The notes below the pieces were generated by a model that was not told where the DNA came from, ran no database searches, and was given only the letters and a program-made list of their open reading frames with translations. A stretch of DNA of 64,000 nucleotides, from positions 160,091-224,090 of the forward strand of contig NZ_BJFL01000006.1 in the NCBI RefSeq assembly GCF_005405885.1. Reading direction: 5' to 3'. This DNA is from Gandjariella thermophila. GTDB taxonomy: Bacteria > Actinomycetota > Actinomycetes > Mycobacteriales > Pseudonocardiaceae. Shown here one piece after another: positions 56,389 to 64,000 of the stretch. Each line of letters opens with the position of its first letter. Positions within the stretch are counted from its first letter, which is position 1. Both the position numbers and the translations under genes were made by a program.

Positions 56389-56736
56389 TCACTGGACGGG
56401 TCCGCGGCCGGCAGCAGAATGCCGTCCAGCCCTGGCGAGCGGAGCACCCTCCGGTGCTCGTCCACCGCGTACACCAATCCACGGCAGCCGCGAGATCAGC
56501 ACCAACTGGCCGACCAGCAGCAGCGCCCCATACAGCCCGGCGAGCCGGCCGAGCGCGGTGAGCGGGGCACCGGGCCGGGACGGCCCGGCCAGCCTGCCGC
56601 CGAGTACGAACACGTCGGTGACCCACAGCAGGTTCAGCCACAGCGCGCCGACCAGCCAGCCAGCGGCGTCGGGACGGCGTCGCACGGCGGGAATCGATCG
56701 CGCTGGCACGGTCGTCAGGAGCACGTGATCGAGCAT
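56389..56736 (-). pseudogene. Probable N-terminal remnant of a ferric-reductase-like membrane protein
   Basis: A 115-codon frame begins with a plausible N-terminus (VPARSIPAVRRRPDAAGWLV) and two hydrophobic segments (AALWLNLLWVTDVFVLG-like and ALGRLAGLYGALLLVGQLVL), the start pattern of FAD-linked ferric-reductase-like proteins, up to LISRLPW. From there the frame turns to Arg/Gly/Ala-rich shadow sequence. A different frame of the same strand continues as protein-like sequence (VYAVDEHRRVLRSPGLDGIL) for about 50 codons. This looks like a deletion or frameshift that left only the first ~90 residues of a ~450-residue protein. The family call rests on pattern memory only. Confidence 0.4.
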
Positions 56737-56835
56737 GCTGGCGGTTCCTGAGAGCGCACTGGCACGAAGCTGTCGAGTTGCTGTCCGTTGGCCCGGCGCC
56801 TCCCACCACGGCGGCGCTGGCGCACCATAGGCTGC

Positions 56836-57543
56836 GTGCACAGCGAGGACGGCGACCGACCGGTGCGGGTGCTGGTGGTGGACGACGAGCCGCACATCGC
56901 GGACCTGGTCGCCACCGTGGCCCGCTACGAGGGCTGGGCAGCGCACAAGGCGCTGACCGGGACCGACGCGCTGGCCGCCGTGGGCAGCTTCGACCCGGAC
57001 ATCGTGGTGCTCGACGTCATGCTGCCCGACCTGGACGGGTTCACCGTGCTGGACCGGCTGCGCGACGCCGGGGTGATGGTGCCGGTGGTGTTCCTCACCG
57101 CCAAGGACGGCACCGCCGACCGGGTGGCCGGGCTGACCCGGGGCGGGGACGACTATCTGGTCAAGCCGTTCTCGGTGGAGGAGCTGATGGCTCGGCTGCG
57201 CGCGGTGCTGCGGCGCAGCACCGGGGCCACCTGGCGGCGTTCCGTGCTGCGGGTCGCCGACCTGACGCTGGACGAGGACAGCCACGAGGTGCGCCGCGAC
57301 GGCCAACCGATCTCGCTGACGCCCACCGAGTTCGAGCTGCTGCGCTACCTGATGCGCCGGTCCCCCGCCGTGCTCAGCAAGGCGCAGATCCTCGACCACG
57401 TCTGGGACTACGACTTCGGCGGCCGCTCCAACGTGGTGGAACTGGTGGTCTCGCACCTGCGCCGCAAGCTGGACCACGGCCGGGAACCGCTGATCCACAC
57501 CGTGCGCGGGGTGGGATACGTGCTGCGCAGGGTTTCGACGTGA
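56836..57543 (+). CDS. OmpR-family response regulator
   Basis: 235-aa two-component regulator. Receiver domain: acidic pair Asp16/Asp17, phosphoacceptor Asp60 (VVLDVMLPD), Thr in VFLTAKD and Lys in DDYLVKPF. The C-terminal winged helix is complete (LTPTEFELLRYLMRRSP, SNVVELVVSHLRRKLD, IHTVRGVGYVLR). The start is GTG 56836 without a clear ribosome site. It overlaps the kinase gene by 4 bp (GTGA). Confidence 0.94.
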   Translation: MHSEDGDRPVRVLVVDDEPHIADLVATVARYEGWAAHKALTGTDALAAVGSFDPDIVVLDVMLPDLDGFTVLDRLRDAGVMVPVVFLTAKDGTADRVAGLTRGGDDYLVKPFSVEELMARLRAVLRRSTGATWRRSVLRVADLTLDEDSHEVRRDGQPISLTPTEFELLRYLMRRSPAVLSKAQILDHVWDYDFGGRSNVVELVVSHLRRKLDHGREPLIHTVRGVGYVLRRVST

Positions 57544-58991
57544 GGTGGCGGGGGCGGTGGGTCTCGGGGTGGCGGCGGCTGCGGCTGGGCACCCAGATCT
57601 CGCTGCTGCTCGGGGTGCTCGCCCTGGTGGTGTTCGGCCTGGTCGGCGTGGCGACGGTGACCAGCATGCGGAGCTACCTGGACCGCCGGCTGGACGACCA
57701 GCTCGCCCAGGTGCACGCGGAGGAGTGCCGCGAGGTCACCGCGGGGCCGGGCATCCGGCAGGTACCCAAGGAGTGGCTGGCCGGTGTGCTCGATGTCGGC
57801 GCGGACGGCACGGTCACCCCGGAAAGCCGGCAGATCGGCCTGCCGCCCTGGCTGAACGCGACCAACCTGGCGGTCTCGGCCAGCCGGACCGGGTCGCCGG
57901 TGCGCGGACCGCTACCCGCGGCCGCCGGGGATGCGCGATACCGCGGCATGGCCAGCGACCTGGGGCCGGGGCGGGTGCTGGTCACGGCGGCTCCGGTGGA
58001 GCCGCTGGACGAGACGGTGACCCGGTTGGCCGTGGTGGAGACGGTGACCTTCCTCGCCGCGCTCGCCGTGCTGGTCGGCACCGGCGGCCTGGCGTTGCGC
58101 CGGGGGTTGCGACCGCTGGCCGAGGTGGCCGCCACCGCACACGAGATCAGTTCCATCGACCTGACCGGCCGGTCGGCCAAGGTGGGGCTGCGCGCCGGAG
58201 GCAGCGGCGGCGGGATCGAGGTCACCGAACTGCGCCAGGCGTTCAACGTGATGCTCGCGCACATCGACTCGTCGCTGGAGGCGCGGCAGCGGGCCGAGGA
58301 GCGGCTCCGCCGGTTCGTCGCGGATGCCTCGCACGAGCTGCGCACCCCGCTCACCTCGATCCGCGGCTACGCCGACCTGTTCCGCTACGCGGCGGCCAAC
58401 GCCCCCGAGGAGCGGGACGCCCACCTAGCCCGCATGCGCGACGAGGCCGAGCGGATGAGCCTGCTGGTGGACGACCTGCTGCTGCTCGCCCGGCTGGACG
58501 CGGCGCACCCGGCGGCCGAGGCACCGCTGCGGGCCGAACGGGTCGACCTGGCGGAGATCGTCACCGCGGCGGCGGAGGCGTTCCGCGCCGCCCATCCCGA
58601 CCACCCGCTCACCGTGACGTCCCCGGGCGACCCGGGGCCGGTCGCGGGCGACCCGATGCGACTGCGCCAGGTGCTGGACAACCTGCTCACCAACGCCGCG
58701 GTGCACACCCCGGCGGGCACCGCGGTCGGTGTGGTGCTGCGGGTCGAGCCGGCCGCGGTCGAGTTGGCGGTGACCGACGACGGCCCCGGCATCCCGGCCG
58801 AGGCGCAGGCCAGGGTGTTCGACCGGTTCTACCGGGTGGACGACACAAGGGTCCGCTCGGCCACCGGTGGCGGCACCGGGCTCGGTCTCGCCGTGGTGCG
58901 GTCGCTGGTTGCCGCGCACGGCGGCACCGTGGAGCTGGCCAGCCGGCCGGGCCGCACCGCGTTCACGGTCCGGCTGCCCCGGCCGTCCTGA
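57540..58991 (+). CDS. Sensor histidine kinase
   Basis: 483-aa membrane kinase: TM1 (about 20-42), extracytoplasmic sensor of ~125 residues, TM2 (about 165-190), HAMP, HisKA with the phosphorylated His265 (DASHELRTPL) and a HATPase domain (DNLLTNAAVHTP, VTDDGPGIPAE, GGGTGLGLAVV). It is the partner of the response regulator just upstream. The signal and regulon are unknown; TrcS/PrrB-type kinases are the nearest in layout. Confidence 0.94.
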   Translation: MRWRGRWVSGWRRLRLGTQISLLLGVLALVVFGLVGVATVTSMRSYLDRRLDDQLAQVHAEECREVTAGPGIRQVPKEWLAGVLDVGADGTVTPESRQIGLPPWLNATNLAVSASRTGSPVRGPLPAAAGDARYRGMASDLGPGRVLVTAAPVEPLDETVTRLAVVETVTFLAALAVLVGTGGLALRRGLRPLAEVAATAHEISSIDLTGRSAKVGLRAGGSGGGIEVTELRQAFNVMLAHIDSSLEARQRAEERLRRFVADASHELRTPLTSIRGYADLFRYAAANAPEERDAHLARMRDEAERMSLLVDDLLLLARLDAAHPAAEAPLRAERVDLAEIVTAAAEAFRAAHPDHPLTVTSPGDPGPVAGDPMRLRQVLDNLLTNAAVHTPAGTAVGVVLRVEPAAVELAVTDDGPGIPAEAQARVFDRFYRVDDTRVRSATGGGTGLGLAVVRSLVAAHGGTVELASRPGRTAFTVRLPRPS

Positions 58992-59001
58992 CCCCCACCG
59001 G

Positions 59002-60030
59002 TCACCCGGAGGACCGGGACGCCGCCCACAGGTCGATGCCGGACTCGACCGCGTGCCGGTCGATCTCGGCGAGCTCGTCGTCGGTGAACGGCGGGGCGCC
59101 CAGCGCGGCGACGTTCTCCTCGAGCTGGGCCACCGAGCTGGCCCCGACCAGCGCCGAGGTCACCCGCGGGTCGCGCAGCACCCAGGCCAGCGCCGCCTGC
59201 GCCAGGGTCTGCCCCCGCCGGCCTGCGATCTCGTTGAGCGCCCGCACCCGTGCCAGGTTCTGCTCGGTGAGCAGCGACGGGGACAGCGACTTCTGCTGGC
59301 TGGCGCGGGAACCGTCGGGAATGCCGCCGAGGTACTTGCCGGTGAGCATGCCCTGGCCGAGCGGGGAGAACGCGATGCAGCCGGCGCCCACCTCGGACAG
59401 CGTGTCCAGCAGTTCCGTTTCCACCCAGCGGTTGAGCATCGAGTACGAGGGCTGGTGGATCAGCAGCGGCACCCCGGCCATCCGCAGGATCTCCGCGGCC
59501 TCCCTGGTCTTGGTCGGCGAGTAGGACGAGATGCCGACGTACAGCGCCTTCCCCTGGTGCACCGCGGAGACCAGCGCGCCGATGGTCTCCTCCAGGGGAG
59601 TGTCCGGGTCGAACCGGTGCGAGTAGAAGATGTCGACGTAGTCCAGGCCCATCCGGCGCAGCGACTGGTCGAGCGAGGCGAGCAGGTACTTGCGCGAGCC
59701 CCACTCGCCGTACGGGCCGGGCCACATGTCGTACCCGGCCTTGGTGGAGATCAGCAGCTCGTCGCGGTACGGGGCGAGGTCCTTGGCCAGGATGCGGCCG
59801 AAGTTCTCCTCCGCAGACCCGTACGGCGGGCCGTAGTTGTTGGCCAGGTCGAAGTGCGTGATGCCCAGGTCGAACGCCCGCCGCACGATCGACCTGCCGA
59901 GCTCGAACGGCCGGTCCCCGCCGAAGTTGTGCCACAGACCGAGCGAGATCGCTGGCAACCTGAGCCCGCTCCGCCCGCACCGCCGGTAGGACATCGCGTC
60001 GTACCGGAAGGGGTCGGCGGTGTAGGGCAT
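59002..60030 (-). CDS. Aldo/keto reductase of the YghZ/GPR group
   Basis: 342-aa AKR14-like enzyme. The tetrad lies in THFDLANNYGPPYGSAE (Asp, Tyr), ISTKAGYDM (Lys) and IFYSHRFDPD (His). E. coli YghZ reduces L-glyceraldehyde 3-phosphate and methylglyoxal; the Kv-beta-like group is close. ATG 60030 follows GGGAGCG. It is convergent with the histidine kinase (10-bp gap). Confidence 0.9.
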   Translation of the reverse strand: MPYTADPFRYDAMSYRRCGRSGLRLPAISLGLWHNFGGDRPFELGRSIVRRAFDLGITHFDLANNYGPPYGSAEENFGRILAKDLAPYRDELLISTKAGYDMWPGPYGEWGSRKYLLASLDQSLRRMGLDYVDIFYSHRFDPDTPLEETIGALVSAVHQGKALYVGISSYSPTKTREAAEILRMAGVPLLIHQPSYSMLNRWVETELLDTLSEVGAGCIAFSPLGQGMLTGKYLGGIPDGSRASQQKSLSPSLLTEQNLARVRALNEIAGRRGQTLAQAALAWVLRDPRVTSALVGASSVAQLEENVAALGAPPFTDDELAEIDRHAVESGIDLWAASRSSG

Positions 60031-60202
60031 GGCGCTCCCGATCTGGTGGGCCCAGCTCTCCCGGCCGGCCACGGTACCCCGTCGGGGCCACTACCGGCGG
60101 GTGCCGGGTGTTCGCCACGTTCGGCCGAGCGCCCTGCTCCAACAGTGGTCATTTCGAGTGGCGGGGAGGAGATCGGCGGGTGCGGCGCCGCGACCCGGAA
60201 GG

Positions 60203-60275
60203 AGCCGGCGAGGGGACTCGAACCCCTAACCACCCGCTTACAAGGCGGGTGCTCTGCCAGTTGAGCTACGCCGGC
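60203..60275 (-). tRNA. tRNA-Thr (anticodon TGT)
   Basis: The cloverleaf folds fully on the minus strand: acceptor arms GCCGGCG and CGCCGGC, D-arm AGCTCAACTGGCAGAGC, anticodon arm CCCGC-CTTGTAA-GCGGG, T-arm AGGGGTTCGAGTCCCCT. The TGT anticodon reads ACA/ACG codons; G1-C72 and C2-G71 suit threonyl-tRNA synthetase. The CCA end is not encoded. Confidence 0.96.
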
Positions 60276-60580
60276 GCGCCCCGTGGGCGAGACCCATCGT
60301 AAGCGCCCGAACCGCACGCTACCTGCGACGAACGGGCTGCCCTCGGTGTGCTCCCGTTCGTCCGACCGGAGGTCAGGTGCGCCGGCCGGGTGGGTGATGC
60401 GGTCACCGACGTCCCTGGCTATCCCCGTTGAGCAGGGCAGACGGTCGACCACGCGCAGTGTGCGCATATCGCCTGTTCCGGGTAGCCCGATCCGGGGTGG
60501 CATAAGACACGTCGGCCGGCAGCAACAGTGTGGTCGGCCACGCCGATGCCCCACGGGACAGAAGCTCGGAGGTGAGGATC
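60276..60580. other. Leader region before the threonine/serine exporter
   Basis: 305 bp between the tRNA-Thr gene and thrE. A perfect 10-bp inverted repeat, GACGAACGGG (60327-60336) and CCCGTTCGTC (60353-60362), with a 16-nt loop lies in it. No gene is supported. Confidence 0.5.
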
Positions 60581-62035
60581 GTGGTGTTCGCAAGGCGGGC
60601 CCCAACAGCGCTGCTGCGTGGTCGGCGTGACCACGTGACCCGGCCGAGCATGACTCGCCCGCCGACTCCTTACGGCACCGCGTACGCCCCTGGCCGGCCC
60701 ATTTACGGCCCGGAGGTGCCCAGCGAGTCCACTGTGCACCTCGTGCTGGACCTCGCCCTGCGCATCGGTGAGGTGCAGATGGCCAGCGGGGCCGGCGCCG
60801 CGGACGTCACCGCGACGGTGATCGCGGTGACCGCGGCATACGGGCTGCGCTGCGAGGTCGATGTGATTTTCACCTCGATTTCGGTGTGCTGCCACCGTGG
60901 CTCGCACGCCGCCCCGGTCACCTCGCAGCGAGTGGTCCGCGCCCGCAGCCTCGACTACACCCGTCTGTCCACAGTGGAGGCCCTGGTCCGGAAGATCACC
61001 GCGGGCGAGGTCGGCGCCGAGGACGCGCTCGCCGAGCTGGAGCGGGCCACCAACGCGCCTCACCCCTACCCGCGCTGGGTGGCCACCGCCGCGTGGGCGG
61101 GCATGGCCGCGGCGGTGACCTTCCTGCTCGGCAGCGGGCCGGCGCTGGGCCTGGTGGCCGCGGCGATCACCGCGGTGATCGACCGGCTCGGCCGGGTGCT
61201 CAACCGCAGGGCGGTCCCGTTCTTCTTCCAGCAGGTGGTCGGGGGGTTAGTGGCCACGGGCGCCGCACTCGGGCTGAGCGCCACCGGGCTGCTGCCGGAC
61301 GTGCAGCCCTCGCTGGTGGTCGCCGCCGGCATCGTGGTGCTGCTGTCCGGGCTGTCCGTGGTCAGCGCGGTGCAGGACGGGATCACTGGATACAACGTCA
61401 CCGCGGCGGGCCGCACCATGGAGGTGACGCTGGCCTCCGCCGGTCTGGTCGCCGGGGTCGCGCTGGCGCTGCGGGTCGGGACCCAGCTCGGGTTGCACGT
61501 CACCGTGCCGAGCGACTTTGTCCCGCTGCCGATCACGTCCCTGCCGGTGCAGGTGTTCGCCGGCGCCGCCGCCACCGCCTGCTTCGCGCTGGCCAGCTAC
61601 GCCCCGCTGCGCGCGCTGGTGGTGTCCGCCGCCGCGGGCGCGGCGGGCGCCGGCTGCTACGGCGTGCTGCTGCACGTCGGCGCCGGCGGGCTGGTCGCCT
61701 CCGCGGTCGCCGCCACGCTGATCGGCCTGTCCGGCGCGCTGATGTCCCGCCGGCTGCGGCTGGCCCCGCTGGTCGTCGCGGTCTCCGGGATCACCCCGCT
61801 GCTGCCCGGTCTGACCACCTACCGCGCCATGTACGAGCTCACCGTCGTGAACAACATCAGCGGGCTGTCCAGCTTGTTCCTCGCGCTGGGCATCGCGCTC
61901 GCGCTGGCCGCGGGCGTGGTCCTCGGCGAGTTCCTGGCCCAGCCCCTACGCACCGGCATCGGCCGGCTGGAGCGGAAGTTCGCCGGGCCGCGGATGGCCG
62001 GCCCGCTGAACCCCGTCGCGCAGCGGCTGGACTGA
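60581..62035 (+). CDS. thrE: Threonine/serine exporter, ThrE family
   Basis: 484-aa membrane protein like Corynebacterium ThrE. A hydrophilic N-terminal domain (VLDLALRIGEVQMASGAGAA; VDVIFTSISVCCHRG) is followed by about 10 hydrophobic helices from residue ~160 (WVATAAWAGMAAAVTFLLG; FFFQQVVGGLVATGAAL; GITPLLPGLTTYRAMYEL). It exports threonine and serine by proton antiport. GTG 60581 follows GGAGGTGAGG. Confidence 0.92.
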   Translation: MVFARRAPTALLRGRRDHVTRPSMTRPPTPYGTAYAPGRPIYGPEVPSESTVHLVLDLALRIGEVQMASGAGAADVTATVIAVTAAYGLRCEVDVIFTSISVCCHRGSHAAPVTSQRVVRARSLDYTRLSTVEALVRKITAGEVGAEDALAELERATNAPHPYPRWVATAAWAGMAAAVTFLLGSGPALGLVAAAITAVIDRLGRVLNRRAVPFFFQQVVGGLVATGAALGLSATGLLPDVQPSLVVAAGIVVLLSGLSVVSAVQDGITGYNVTAAGRTMEVTLASAGLVAGVALALRVGTQLGLHVTVPSDFVPLPITSLPVQVFAGAAATACFALASYAPLRALVVSAAAGAAGAGCYGVLLHVGAGGLVASAVAATLIGLSGALMSRRLRLAPLVVAVSGITPLLPGLTTYRAMYELTVVNNISGLSSLFLALGIALALAAGVVLGEFLAQPLRTGIGRLERKFAGPRMAGPLNPVAQRLD

Positions 62036-62255
62036 TCGGGGATGACGGGCGGGTGACCGGGCGCGGTCGCCCGCCGGTCCGCCGCCGACCGCCGCGCCGG
62101 CGGCGCAACGCCGCTGGTCCGATGCGACGAGCCGGCTCGGACATCCGTGCCGACCAAGTGTGACGGCGGCGACGACGGCACGTGGTCGGCAGGCCACCGC
62201 ACTAGCCTCGGAGATGCTCCCCACATGTGTCCCATCCACGAGGAGGCGCGCCCAG

Positions 62256-63698
62256 GTGAGCAGCACCGGACAAGATGGAACGAGCGCCGACTTCATCGTC
62301 GTGGCCAACCGGCTGCCGGTGGACTTGGAGCGCCTTCCGGATGGCAGCGTCAACTGGAAGCGCAGCCCAGGTGGCCTGGTCAGCGCGATCGAGCCGTTCC
62401 TGCGCTCGCGCAGCGGTGCATGGGTCGGCTGGCCGGGCGTGGCCGGCGAGGAGGTCGACCCCTTCGAGGAGGAGGGCCTCTGGCTGCACCCGGTGACGCT
62501 GAGCGCGCGGGAGGTGCAGGAGTACTACGAGGGCTTCTCCAACGCCACGCTGTGGCCGCTGTACCACGACGTGGTCGCGCCGCCGGTGTTCGACCGCGCG
62601 TGGTGGGACACCTATGTGCAGGTCAACCGCAGGTTCGCGGACGCGTGCGCGAAGATCGCCGCGGAGGGCGCGGTGGTCTGGGTGCAGGACTACCAGCTCC
62701 AACTGGTCCCGGCGATGCTCCGCGAGCAGCGTCCCGATCTGCGCATCGGCTTCTTCCTGCACATCCCGTTTCCGCCGGTCGAGCTTTTCATGCAGCTACC
62801 GTGGCGCACCGAGATCATCCGCGGCCTGCTCGGCTCCGACCTGGTCGGCTTCCACCGGCCCGGCGGGGCGCAGAACTTCCTGTGGCTGGCGCGTCGCCTG
62901 GTCGGGCTAGAACCGAGCCGCGGCGCGGTCGGCGTGCGCACCCGGCCGGGCGTCGTCCAGGTCGGTGACCGCACCGTCCGGGTCGGCGCGTTCCCGATCT
63001 CCATCGACGCGGCCCACCTGGACAGCCTGGCCAGACGCAAGGACGTCCAGCAGCGGGCCAGGGAGATCCGCGCGGACCTCGGCAACCCGCGCAAGTTGAT
63101 GTTGGGCGTGGACCGGCTGGACTACACCAAGGGCATCGACCTGCGGCTCCGCGCGCTGCACGAGTTGCTCGACGAGGGCAGGGTGCACGCCGAGGACGTG
63201 GTCATGGTGCAGCTCGCCACGCCGAGCCGGGAACGCGTCGAGCAGTACCAACTCATGCGCCAGGACATCGAGCGCGAGGTCGGCCGGATCAACGGGGAAT
63301 TCTCCAGAGTGGGTCACCCGGTGGTGCATTACCTCCATCAGTCGGTCGACAGGAAAGAACTCGTCGCGTTCATGAGCGCCGCCGACGTCATGGTGGTGAC
63401 TCCGGTCCGAGATGGTATGAACCTCGTCTGCAAGGAGTACGTGGCCTGCCGATACGATCTCGGCGGTGCCCTCGTACTCAGCGAGTTCGCCGGCGCCGCC
63501 GCCGAACTCACCAGCGCCTTCCTGGTCAACCCGCACGACCTCGACGGGGTCAAGAACGCGCTGCACGCGGCCCTCACCGTGGACCCGGCCGAGGGGCGAC
63601 GTAGGATGCGCGCGCTGCGTCGGCAGGTGCTGACGCACGACGTCGACCGTTGGGCACGGTCGTTCCTCGAAGCGCTGGGTGCGCAGCCCGCTTCGTGA
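62256..63698 (+). CDS. otsA: Trehalose-6-phosphate synthase OtsA
   Basis: 480-aa GT20 glycosyltransferase joining UDP- or GDP-glucose and glucose-6-phosphate. Motifs: [95 protein letters not shown] 62256 lies about 10 nt after AGGAGG. It is followed 40 bp on by otsB, giving the two-step trehalose pathway. Confidence 0.96.
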   Translation: MSSTGQDGTSADFIVVANRLPVDLERLPDGSVNWKRSPGGLVSAIEPFLRSRSGAWVGWPGVAGEEVDPFEEEGLWLHPVTLSAREVQEYYEGFSNATLWPLYHDVVAPPVFDRAWWDTYVQVNRRFADACAKIAAEGAVVWVQDYQLQLVPAMLREQRPDLRIGFFLHIPFPPVELFMQLPWRTEIIRGLLGSDLVGFHRPGGAQNFLWLARRLVGLEPSRGAVGVRTRPGVVQVGDRTVRVGAFPISIDAAHLDSLARRKDVQQRAREIRADLGNPRKLMLGVDRLDYTKGIDLRLRALHELLDEGRVHAEDVVMVQLATPSRERVEQYQLMRQDIEREVGRINGEFSRVGHPVVHYLHQSVDRKELVAFMSAADVMVVTPVRDGMNLVCKEYVACRYDLGGALVLSEFAGAAAELTSAFLVNPHDLDGVKNALHAALTVDPAEGRRRMRALRRQVLTHDVDRWARSFLEALGAQPAS

Positions 63699-63738
63699 AA
63701 GCTTTGTCCACAATCCGCCGGAGACCTTGAGGAGAACC

Positions 63739-64000
63739 GTGACCGCCGAGGCCCTTCCTGCCGAGCTGCGTCGTGCGCTTGTGCGGTTGGCTCGTACGCC
63801 GCGGTTGTTGGTGGCGTGTGATTACGACGGGACGTTGGCGCCGATTGTGGCGGATCCGGAGCGGGCGTTGCCGTTGCCGGAGTCGGTGGGGGCGTTGCGG
63901 TCGTTGGCGGTGTTGCATGAGACCACGGCGGCGGTGATTTCGGGGCGGGCGTTGCGGGATTTGGCGACGCTGTCGCGGTTGCCGGGGGAGGTGCATCTGG
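63739..64000 (+). CDS. otsB: Trehalose-6-phosphate phosphatase OtsB (partial)
   Basis: The first 87 codons of a HAD-superfamily phosphatase: the nucleophile motif ACDYDGTLAPIV near residue 29 and AVISGRALRDL, the typical OtsB start. It continues past the right edge. GTG 63739 follows GGAGAA. Codon use is unlike its neighbours: leucine is mostly TTG and third positions are overwhelmingly G or T, whereas otsA and other genes here prefer CTG/CTC and C. Confidence 0.92.
   Translation, partial: MTAEALPAELRRALVRLARTPRLLVACDYDGTLAPIVADPERALPLPESVGALRSLAVLHETTAAVISGRALRDLATLSRLPGEVHL

Noticed and set aside
60480..60520. T-box-like GGGGTGGCA in the thrE leader
   Set aside because: The rest of the T-box (specifier loop, following ACCGCG pairing) is missing; the match is too short to claim threonine-tRNA sensing.

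Overview
The window is one contiguous, very G+C-rich stretch of actinobacterial chromosome. Codons mostly end in G or C, GTG starts are common, and genes often overlap by 4 bp (GTGA/ATGA). About a third of it (roughly 10.5-29.4 kb) repeats the Mycobacterium tuberculosis Rv0414c-Rv0440 neighbourhood: groEL2, moeA, psd, pssA, a two-domain AAA ATPase, a LytR_C protein, a DUF3263 protein, def, thiC, thiD, thiG, thiS, thiO and thiE. With the Streptomyces-like dasR/dasABC locus, this points to a filamentous, probably soil-living actinomycete. Pseudonocardiaceae is my best guess, an inference from gene content and not a measured placement. I saw no CRISPR array, prophage, insertion sequence or rRNA.

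Layout. 1-5.2 kb (minus): aerobic CO-dehydrogenase-like molybdenum hydroxylase genes: coxD-type MoxR ATPase, coxE-type VWA protein, XdhC/CoxF maturation factor, 2Fe-2S subunit, and a form-II large subunit cut by the window edge. 5.3-10.5 kb (plus): a PspC-domain protein, then an accessory cassette of a small acidic protein, an ECF-like sigma factor, a translationally coupled 171-aa protein and an 890-residue TPR-CHAT (caspase-fold) protein. This cassette is the best candidate here for an undescribed system. 10.5-14.8 kb (minus): groEL behind two CIRCE operators, a membrane Ser/Thr kinase, a cold-shock protein and an AIM24-family protein. 14.9-20.6 kb (plus): moeA, psd, pssA and a Cdc48-like ATPase. 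20.7-29.4 kb: LytR_C, DUF3263, peptide deformylase, a CxxC-rich unknown, and thiamine biosynthesis with two TPP riboswitches facing opposite ways.

29.5-39.1 kb: a secreted S1 protease, then dasR with an MFS transporter, divergent from dasA-dasB-dasC-dasD and a SIS-domain glucosamine-phosphate deaminase/isomerase. DasR (dre) boxes lie in the divergent promoter and inside dasD. The logic is chito-oligosaccharide import, hydrolysis to GlcNAc and entry into amino-sugar metabolism; a BadF-type GlcNAc kinase lies at 48.2 kb. 39.2-48.1 kb: a GntR/FCD regulator and one long minus-strand operon encoding a complete non-phosphorylating L-fucose pathway (mutarotase, dehydrogenase, lactonase, dehydratase, SDR, diketo-acid hydrolase) with a ribose-type ABC importer and a palindromic operator at its promoter.

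49.2-64 kb: a DUF3159 membrane protein; a sugar-binding lipoprotein paired with a membrane GGDEF-EAL protein without any transporter; endonuclease V; an SGNH hydrolase; an ADP-ribosylglycohydrolase; a mostly non-coding stretch holding what looks like a ferric-reductase remnant; a two-component system; an aldo/keto reductase; tRNA-Thr(TGU); a ThrE-type exporter; otsA; and the start of otsB, whose codon use differs sharply from everything else in the window.
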